NCBI GenBank assembly: GCA_023627715.1
Contig: JAMAHW010000065.1
Span: 62,001 to 126,000, forward strand
DNA: 64,000 nt
Direction: 5' to 3'
Origin: Periconia sp. R9002
Lineage: Eukaryota; Ascomycota; Dothideomycetes; Pleosporales; Periconiaceae
The position numbers and the translations under genes were made by a program. Within the stretch, counting starts at the first letter, position 1. Each line of letters starts with the position of its first letter. Shown here piece by piece: positions 56,596-64,000 of this stretch. The notes under the pieces were generated by a model. It was given only the letters and a program-made list of their open reading frames with translations, was not told the DNA's origin and made no database searches.

Positions 56596-58231
56596 TCATC
56601 TTCTCGCTGGCACATTGAGGTATTCAAGGATCTAGCTTCATGTCAGCTTAATTCCACTAGGCCACATACTCCAAACTGAGAGAAAACCCCGTACCTTTGG
56701 TGACAATAACTCCTGACTTGCCAGGTGCTTGCCCAAGATCCTAACGACCTCCACCTGCTCCTCAGGGGTAAGTCCAGTGATGGCTGCCTCCAAGACACTC
56801 CCGACACTGGTGTTGTTGGTAGCAATAAAGCTGGAGTAGTAGAAGAAGGCAATGGTGCCCATGATGAATTGGCAGTCCATGCGGTCTGTCATTCCACCAT
56901 GGCCGGGAATACTGTCGCCAAAGTCCTTGATCTTAAAAGTACGCTTAAGTCCCGACGCAAAGAAGCCACCAAACGGCGCAATGAGCGAAGCAAATGTGGC
57001 CAAGGCGAAAATGTGGAACTGCACAGGTCTGATCGTGTATGTATTAGGGATGGGAAGACCGGGTGGGATGAATGGGATGGTATATTTTTTGGGGATAAAG
57101 ACGGGGTTTGGCGTGCATTCTAGTCCAGTCCAAATGTTTGCTCCTAGGTCCTACGATTATCAGTCAAAGCCCGTCCATAAACGGTTCAAAGTGTTCACTT
57201 ACATTGACCGGGCAAATGAAGTATTTGTACTGCGACAGGATGGAGGTCATCCCGAGGCCGAAGATGACGGTGAAGAACCAGGCACCGAGGAAGCCTTCCC
57301 AAGTCTTCTTTGGGGAGATTTTGATCAACGGGGTCCGACCGAACGTGATACCGCAGAGGTAAGCGAAGATATCGTTTGTGATAACCATGGACACGGGCAG
57401 GAAGAACCAAATGAAGCCCTCGAAGATATTGTTGATCACGAAATGGGCCTGGCCGACGATGAGAAATAGCGCCATGTGACTCCAAGCAAATTGGCTGAAT
57501 TGGAATTTGTAATGGCCCTTTTGCAGGGACGAAACAAAAAACACGAAGCCTAACAAATCAGCGACGGACCAAATATTCGGACCAAAGTGGTGGCATACCT
57601 ATTATGTACAACATGAAGGATATGAACCTGTGGTGAGTCGTGAGGGGTAGCAGAACGCGGTCAACAAGCAAAATGTGCTTGAAGTAGTATATGACGCTCT
57701 CGCCGTACAAAAAGTACATGGCGGTGCCGAGAAAATACCAGTTCAGCGACTTGGTAAAGCGGAGGCTACGGGCACGGCTGGGTACGTTGGAGATGGCAAT
57801 GACCTCCTTGAAAGAAATGATTTGTACGGCGGTGACGATGATAATGATGTAGATGTGGCCGGAAGACATGGCGCCAAAGAAGAAGGCGATCATGATCAAG
57901 GTCCATATTGTGCGCTCCACGAAATTGGCCTTTTTCTTCTCATATTCGGTCTGGGCGGGTGGAGTTTCTTGTATCTGGTTCGGTGTTAGCAGGAAGGAAA
58001 AAGTGCATATATGTGCAAGCGCATCATGAAGAAACGACTTGAAAGGAAGCAGAACGGTAGGACGATGAAGAGGCGTACTGTCGACTCAGGTTTATTGAGT
58101 GCGCCGTTCCTGGCCGGGCTGCCTGGCTCGGAGGCATTTTCGCTGTGCTCTGACACGCTCATGGAGGATCGCCTTGCTTTTCCGTTGCTCCCGCGATGTT
58201 GAAATTTGACGTCTTTTCGTGTCTTGGCCAT
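56596..58231 (-). CDS. CDS1: CDP-diacylglycerol synthase (phosphatidate cytidylyltransferase)
   Basis: Five exons on the minus strand (58231-58079, 57974-57599, 57549-57203, 57150-56695, 56631-56596) give 455 aa. All introns are GT-AG; the first has a clear GCTAACAC branch. The signature is intact in exon 4 as SGLKRTFKIKDFGDSIPGHG followed by GMTDRMDCQ. About eight hydrophobic spans precede and surround it. KKTWEGFLGAWFFT is another family block. A short charged N-terminal tail (about 65 residues) faces the cytosol. The enzyme joins CTP and phosphatidate to make CDP-diacylglycerol, the precursor for phosphatidylinositol, phosphatidylserine and cardiolipin, at the ER. For the exon-4 acceptor I chose AG at 57151 rather than 57144, because the latter gives an immediate stop. 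The last exon (12 codons, ILEYLNVPARR) is supported by phase and splice sites only. Confidence 0.92.
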
Positions 58232-58969
58232 GGCTTTGTTTGGAGAAAGGCCGGGTGGAAGTGACCAGGCAGCTGACGGGTGCGGACGACAGGCGCGAGC
58301 GAGGAGAGAGGGGACGGAGGGGGTGAGGAAGCTGCGTGTACGCGGGTACGCGGATGACGGCTAGGCAAGCAGGCAAGCTCAAGCGAAACAGGAGGGGAAG
58401 ACTTTTGATGTGAGGGCGACGATATCAAAGTAGGCGGAAGTGTAGTGCGTAGGATGCTGGGTGAGCGCCAACTGCAAATACAGGCAGGCTGGTGGTGTTG
58501 ATAGACGTCACTGCACATGCAAAGTACAGCGCAAATCCTCGTATGTACCGACGGTGTATTGTACGTGCCGCTTGCTCCGATTTGGCGCTAATTATCCAAC
58601 CGGGTTCCTGACAAGCTGTAAACTGAGATTATGTGATCGATTACGCGTTGTAATTAATCAAGCAACATCGTTCTTCCGGTGAACGCCCTCCGCACCCATT
58701 CACCGCGCCATCTTGTCTTTCCTTGGGTTGATTGAATACATCCACACTTGTTGGTTCTTCGCACGTTCACTCTGTGGCGTCCATTCGATTTTGGAAGAGA
58801 AAAGAAGACAGTGGGAAAGAAGGTCCACACAACATGAACTGAAACTGCAAGCGCGTACACTACAGGCAAACAAACAAGCAAGCCAACTAGCAAAGGTCGC
58901 TCACCCCATAATATCGAATTGCAATGCTTGATAGTTACACAGGTTGTTTTTTGGGAATGGCACGCCAAC
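58232..58969. other. Divergent promoter region
   Basis: 738 bp between the 5' ends of CDS1 (-) and the UvsD/ATRIP-like gene (+). No other gene or repeat was seen. Confidence 0.6.
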
Positions 58970-61087
58970 ATGGACCATGATGAATTCGACTTCTCCGATC
59001 CCGACCTCGACGATCTACCTGCCGGCACTTTACTACAGCTCGAGAAATCAGCTATCGAAGCGACCCAGCAGCCTCGCCCCAACGCCACCCAGGGTTACCC
59101 GTTCGAAGATGCCCACGGTGTTCTCAGCCATGGCCATGGCGATGAGATCATCAATCTCAACGATAGCCACGGCCCCCAGCACAACCGCCTCTCGGTGGGT
59201 GCGTTGATGGATGTCGACGAACCCCCACAGCAGTCGCAAGCAGATGTTGGCAAGCTTCTTCAACGTATCAAGAAACTCGAGCAGGAGAAATGGCGCCTGA
59301 ACCAGAACCTGCAGACGGCACAATCCGAAGCGAGCAAAAAAGCTGGCGAGGCAGAGAACGTACGGCGACGTGCAGACGCCGAAAGGCGGGCAGCGGAGCA
59401 GCGATTGCAAGCCCTTCAGCGCGAACACATAGAGGCTAGCGAGAAACTGAGGATCGACCGTGACAACGCCCAGCGTCAACTCGACGAACATGATGCCCAG
59501 CAGGCCGAGCAGATGCGGAGGATGCGCCGTCCCATGCCCGCGAGGCCTAAGCCTACAATTCCAACCACTGCTAGCCCTTCTACGACGCCGAAGAAAGCGC
59601 AGAAAATGCTGCCGCTCGGGGATGGTTTCGACGATGAAGACATTGTCATGGCTTCACCGAGTAAGCGCCGGGATAGGTTCAAAGCTGCCACGCCGAAGCA
59701 GACACACAAAAGAAAGCGTCCGGCCCTCAATGACAGTCCCATCCAGGCCCTCCAGCTGAGTGAGCCCAGAGAGCCTCCAAAAGCATCTGAACATGCGCCT
59801 TTTGCCGATTCCAGGTTTGATATGGCACTGTTGCGCAATCTCTTCAAGGATGAGAGCCGCTTCAATCTTCTCCAGCGTCTGCTCGCTCACAAGTGCTCCG
59901 ATGGCCAGAAACGTATTTTGGAAGCCCTTGCGCAGCACAGTTTTCCTTCGCAACCGGACAAAAGTCTCTCTTCGATGGTGTATGATTCGTTGTCAGGACT
60001 TCGCCTCCCATCCCGTGCCCACGATCTCGCCCTTCGCGTCTGCGGTGCCTTCTTTGAGCTTTGGACGCAGTGTCTCCGCGAGCAACACTATACCCCCATT
60101 TCCTTGATTTTGGACGCAATCCACTTCATTCTGGCGTGTGAGCCGGCCACGATAGCTATCGAGATCACTGAAACCATTATTCCGCTACTTATCGCATCTG
60201 TTGATCTCGTCGCGACTCCTGTTTTGGAAGCAGCGAACCGGTCCGAGGCCAGAGTGGCCGCGTTGTACTCGCCAGCGCAGCGAGCCATCACACACAACAT
60301 TAGTGTAGAGAATTGCCTGCAGCTGCTTCACCTCGTGGCCACCAGCTGTGTGTCAAGCCCCTCGGAGGAACCTCTGGAGCGCTTTTGGCGTGCCGTGCCG
60401 CACAAGTACGTTTTGTTGCTGCTTCACAGAAATCAGCCACTTGAGCAAATGAGCCTCATGCTGCGCACCTTGGCCACTTCTGCACTCTCCCACTCTCTAG
60501 GCCCGATGGGCATCCACGCGCGTGACGAAGCGCAGGAGCAGGGAGCTGTGGAAGAGGCCGTCATCAGTCGGCTCACGAACCTGCTGGGCGAAACCATTGA
60601 ACGCATTCCGGATCCCCAGGTTACTTTGCCGGAACGTGTCGAGGAGAAGGCCATCTGGCAGCTCCGACTGCAGGTGCTCGATGTGCTGACGCAGTTTGCG
60701 ATGACGGGGCACGGGTGTGCAAGGCTGGCTAGCGATCACTACTGCATTGGCCGGCTGGTCAAGTACTTGAATCATTGCGTGGCATCACTGTACGCGCGAC
60801 CGCTGTCGCCGACGCAAAAGGACAAGGTTGCGAGCATCAATGCGACGATGAAGCTGGTGCACTACCTAATGACAAGGGGGGAGACGTTGATCAAGAACAA
60901 GTTGAAGGGGGTCGAACACGCTTATCATGTTGCGTTGACGCGGATCACCTTCTCGGACCGGCTGGTGCTGGAGGAAGGGATCGAGTCGCAGGTGGTTGAC
61001 ATGGCGCATCACATATTGGATGAGAATGTGGGGCCAGAAGAAGGAGAGCAGCTCCTGGAGGTTTTCCCCAGTGCGAACAGTGCTTGA
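58970..61087 (+). CDS. uvsD: UvsD/Rad26-type (ATRIP-like) DNA damage checkpoint protein
   Basis: An intron-free 705-aa frame. I start at the ATG at 58970 (CCAACATGG context), since the frame extends upstream only through non-conserved sequence. The acidic N-terminus DHDEFDFSDPDLDDLPAGTL resembles the RPA-binding acidic start of ATRIP proteins. A coiled coil covers about residues 95-190 (LLQRIKKLEQEKWRLNQNLQ onward). A basic region with PSKRRDRF follows (about 230-260). The remainder is alpha-helical repeat, as in fungal Rad26/UvsD. By family it partners the ATR/UvsB kinase and brings it to RPA-coated single-stranded DNA to signal replication stress and damage. The assignment rests on this layout and overall resemblance, since the family has no short catalytic motif. 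Confidence 0.8.
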   Translation: MDHDEFDFSDPDLDDLPAGTLLQLEKSAIEATQQPRPNATQGYPFEDAHGVLSHGHGDEIINLNDSHGPQHNRLSVGALMDVDEPPQQSQADVGKLLQRIKKLEQEKWRLNQNLQTAQSEASKKAGEAENVRRRADAERRAAEQRLQALQREHIEASEKLRIDRDNAQRQLDEHDAQQAEQMRRMRRPMPARPKPTIPTTASPSTTPKKAQKMLPLGDGFDDEDIVMASPSKRRDRFKAATPKQTHKRKRPALNDSPIQALQLSEPREPPKASEHAPFADSRFDMALLRNLFKDESRFNLLQRLLAHKCSDGQKRILEALAQHSFPSQPDKSLSSMVYDSLSGLRLPSRAHDLALRVCGAFFELWTQCLREQHYTPISLILDAIHFILACEPATIAIEITETIIPLLIASVDLVATPVLEAANRSEARVAALYSPAQRAITHNISVENCLQLLHLVATSCVSSPSEEPLERFWRAVPHKYVLLLLHRNQPLEQMSLMLRTLATSALSHSLGPMGIHARDEAQEQGAVEEAVISRLTNLLGETIERIPDPQVTLPERVEEKAIWQLRLQVLDVLTQFAMTGHGCARLASDHYCIGRLVKYLNHCVASLYARPLSPTQKDKVASINATMKLVHYLMTRGETLIKNKLKGVEHAYHVALTRITFSDRLVLEEGIESQVVDMAHHILDENVGPEEGEQLLEVFPSANSA

Positions 61088-61772
61088 TTGTTTTTTTTAT
61101 GCATGCTATTGGGGGGTATATTGCATGGAGTTTGGATACTGGTCACGGTTGCATATGGGGGGAACGGTTTGCGGAATGGCATTGGGCGGCGTTGTATACA
61201 TGTAGGCTGCAATGACATGAATGGCGAATGAATGATGATGATGGGTGGTGGTGATAATGATGCTGACGGCTGACGTAAGCAGATTGCGAATTAGAAGGTG
61301 GAAATGATGGAGAAGGAATGGATGGATGGTCGGTCGGAAGATTATTTGATTGTGCAGCAGAATGGACCGACCGAACGCCATGGGGCGTTAGTCGATGGTT
61401 CCAGGCCAGGCCCATGCACCCCGACGGAATTCCTGCTCATCATCATGCCATGGTTCACGGAGGTTGTTATGCTTGCCTTGTACCAGCAGATAGATTAACT
61501 AGACATCAATCCAGCCAGCAGCAGGCCGAGATAGATGGGCCCCGCACCCCGTCGTGTCGTGCCCTATCCCACGCGCTCCCACGCCCGGCTATCTACCTAC
61601 CTACCTACCTAACTAACTCTGTACTATCGTTCAACTCGATTGACTTTTATCGACGCATTCATTATTTCCGTGCGACCACCCACTCCCTCTCCCACGGCCA
61701 TGGTCCATCCCTCCATCCATTAGCCCCCTCTCACGCGCATACAGCATCCCGCACGAACATGCGCCGCCCGCC
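61088..61772. other. Intergenic stretch, no gene seen
   Basis: 3' flank of the UvsD-like gene and promoter of the Zn2Cys6 gene. A CTAC-type repeat lies at about 61592-61616. Nothing else was recognised. Confidence 0.6.
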
Positions 61773-64000
61773 ATGGATCATCACCAGGAGTCGGTACATG
61801 TAGCCAGCGATTCCCCAGCTCCCTCCTCGTTGGACCCGCCCCCCCGCAAGAAGCAGAAGCGCAACAAGCCCACCCTGAGCTGCGAAGAATGCGTCGAACG
61901 AAAGACAAAGGTACCTACCTACCTCTCTCCAACCACCTGCCACACGTCCCACCTACTGATTTCTCTGCTGCCATGTAGTGCGACCGTACCAGGCCACAGT
62001 GTGTAGCATGCTCTAAGCGACAGTCCGAATGCAAATACTCGGATGCCGCCAACCTCATCGCCGCCTCAGGGTAAGTCATCCTATCCCATCTACTTACCCC
62101 TTCACCATCCAATCATTCATTCATTCATTCATTCATTCATGCTTGGTTAGACGCAATGGCACTCCCATGGCCTCACGATCCAAGAAACCCTCGGCAAAGC
62201 CCGTCTCGGTGTCTGCGTTGCCAATCAAGCCCGAAACCCATGCTAGCAGTAGCGGTAGTCCTCAGGTACGTCGCCTTATTCCCGTTCGTTAATCTCACCA
62301 AAAAAAAAAACTCGTCGGATCCTACTGTACATCATGGCCGATCAGCGCCCAGACAGATCCAAAGCTTGTTTGTGCCCGCTGGTAATCCCCGGCTAACCCA
62401 CACTCCCAACAGCTTCATCTACTCCCAGCGAGCACACCGAGGCACAAGTACCGAAGTGCTTCCCTGTCATCCACGGCATCTTCACCCTTTCTGCTCTCCA
62501 ACATCCCCTATTCCAACCACACTTCACCATTCTTCGGTCTAGGATCAGAGCACCCCTTTGCCAACTACTGGACCAATCGAGGCGGATTACCCGAGGTGAT
62601 TGGCGCCTTGCCTGCAAAAGATCATGCCGACATTCTGGTGGCCAAGTACTTCGATGCAGTCGACCCCGTGTATCCCATGGTGCATCGTCGCAATTTCTAT
62701 GCCGACTACGAACGCTTTTGGTCCCTGCCTATCGAAGAGAAGCAGGTTGCCGACCCCGTCTTGGTCGCCCTTCACTTTGTTGTCTATGCCATGGCTACCA
62801 CGTTTATCAATATGTCTAGTGACCACGGCCAGGCCCAGATCGCCGAATTCTACGTCTCAGCATCTCAGCAGGCCTTGAGGCTGTCCTCCTACCTGAGCAA
62901 AGCCTCCGTCAGGACCCTGCAGGCCATGGTGTTGATCTGCTATTTCCTCATGAACGATAATCATGCCTCGGATGCTTGGGCCTTTGGCGGCGTCTTGGTT
63001 CGCCAGTCGTACGCCATGGGTCTTCACAGAGACCCAGACATCATGACCCCGCGCTGTTCTCGAAGCGATAAACAGCAGAGGCGGAAGCTGTGGCAAGCCA
63101 TCTTCTTTCAAGACACTTTCCTCACGGTTCTTCTTAAACTTCCACCGACGGCCACATTTTCTGACGTGCGAGTGGAATCGCTTACCGATGAACTGGATGA
63201 TTATGCTAACGGGGCCACCGACTCGGCCATCAACCCTATGAGTATCAGTGAGTCTACACTCATCTGTGATTTGTGCTATCCAATCGAGCCCCATTTCGCT
63301 AACAACACGCCCAAAGGCAATATAGCGCCCATGTCAGACACATTTCCTTCATACGAACTGGCGGATCGTCAGTACATCAGATCCATGTGGCACATGGCTA
63401 ATCTGGTGCAGCGCACAGTGTGCACGCCGCGGTCACTCGGCCATTCTCTGACCAAGTCGCCGGAGGAAAGGGCAAAACTCATCAACGAGTATCATCAGCT
63501 CTTTGCTTCCTTCCCTTCTTCACTGACTACATCGGACGAACGTGCCATCCGCGAGCTCGCAGACACCAATCCCCGCCGTCTGCGACAAAACCTGTTCCTG
63601 CGAAGCAACTACTGGCATTGTGTCATGGCCATCCATGCCGACGAGAATGAAGCGGGTGATGTTATGTGTGATATTCGAGGCGCGTTAGAAGCCGCGAGGA
63701 TGGCTTTAAGTTCCTTCTTCCACTTCTGGGAGTATCTTCGAGTTGATGCAGGAGTGTGGTGGGTGTTTCAGCACCGGGCTTTCGAAGAAGCGGTACGTAT
63801 GGTCCTTAAACCCCAAGTCTCCCTCCCTTACTAATCAACATCCACCACCAGCTCCTCATCGCACGTATTCTGGGCACCCAGGAACAGGCTCTGACTCCCG
63901 ATCCCGATGGTGATGCAAGCCCCGCAAGAGACCCGGTCCTCACCAGCGCCAAGCACGACGCAAAGAAAACACTCGACATTCTCGAGATGGTGAGTGCACC
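61773..64000 (+). CDS. Zn2Cys6 regulator with fungal_trans domain (3' end outside window)
   Basis: Exons 61773-61910, 61979-62070, 62151-62265, 62413-63792 and 63852-63989 join in frame; the last ends at a GTGAGT donor, so the gene continues past the window. The zinc cluster is C37-X2-C40-X6-C47-X6-C54-X2-C57-X6-C64, and intron 1 falls exactly before C47. KKQKRNKP supplies the basic flank. From about residue 180 the fungal_trans (PF04082) domain is clear: AKYFDAVDPVYPMVHRRNFY, then ALRLSSYLSKASVRTLQAMV, GVLVRQSYAMGLHRDP, and RRKLWQAIFFQDTF. It is a nuclear regulator whose target is unknown. The 147-nt third intron contains a 10-A run and could hide a short extra exon. An (ATTC)n repeat occupies intron 2. 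Confidence 0.9.
62112..62140 (+). repeat. ATTC tetranucleotide microsatellite in an intron
   Basis: About seven tandem ATTC units fill most of the 80-nt second intron of the Zn2Cys6 gene, directly upstream of the acceptor region. Confidence 0.9.

Overview
The window is nuclear DNA of a filamentous ascomycete (Pezizomycotina); the class cannot be fixed from sequence alone. The grounds are short GT-AG introns of about 48-155 nt with CTAAC-type branch points, a HET-domain gene, GH71 and CBM18 cell-wall proteins, a motor-less class VI/VII chitin synthase, Zn2Cys6 regulators, a UvsD/ATRIP-type checkpoint protein, and decayed repeats with the C-to-T bias expected of repeat-induced point mutation (RIP). 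About seventeen protein genes are supported. Almost all were rebuilt here from exons, because many single open frames stop inside introns.

Layout. 0.1-6.8 kb: secreted GH71 alpha-1,3-glucanase (+), two adjacent miniature inverted-repeat elements, a HET-domain gene (+), and a secreted triple-CBM18 protein (-). 8.2-15.2 kb: mitochondrial L-2-hydroxyglutarate dehydrogenase-like enzyme, SulP/STAS sulfate transporter and JEN1-type carboxylate permease, all +. 15.9-17.2 kb: a broken zinc-finger-like gene running into a degenerate minisatellite. 17.2-29.4 kb: about 12 kb holding one gene, a Zn2Cys6 regulator (-). 29.4-30.3 kb: thiamine pyrophosphokinase (+). 31.9-33.0 kb: AT-rich decayed coding sequence (-). 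34.2-45.2 kb: Zn2Cys6/DUF3468 regulator, LSH/IRC5-type SNF2 remodeller, GNAT acetyltransferase and chitin synthase, all -. 48.4-64 kb: UPF2/NMD2 (+), PPR protein (-), CDP-diacylglycerol synthase (-), UvsD/ATRIP-like protein (+), and a Zn2Cys6 regulator cut by the window end (+).

The genes are mostly independent housekeeping and cell-wall functions. I see no biosynthetic cluster, phage-like element, CRISPR array or convincing RNA gene. Cell-wall metabolism is represented three times (GH71, CBM18, chitin synthase), but the genes are far apart and there is no sign of co-regulation.

The most unusual content is non-genic: a MITE family of about 155 bp with four copies here (2.25, 37.7, 52.9 and 56.0 kb), each complete end bounded by TA; a second MITE with about 35-bp terminal inverted repeats beside the first copy; the RIP-like pseudogene; and the broken zinc-finger gene with its minisatellite. 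Among the genes, the CBM18 protein needs a 17-nt microexon and UPF2 needs 19-nt and 36-nt leading exons, all of which a simple ORF search misses.
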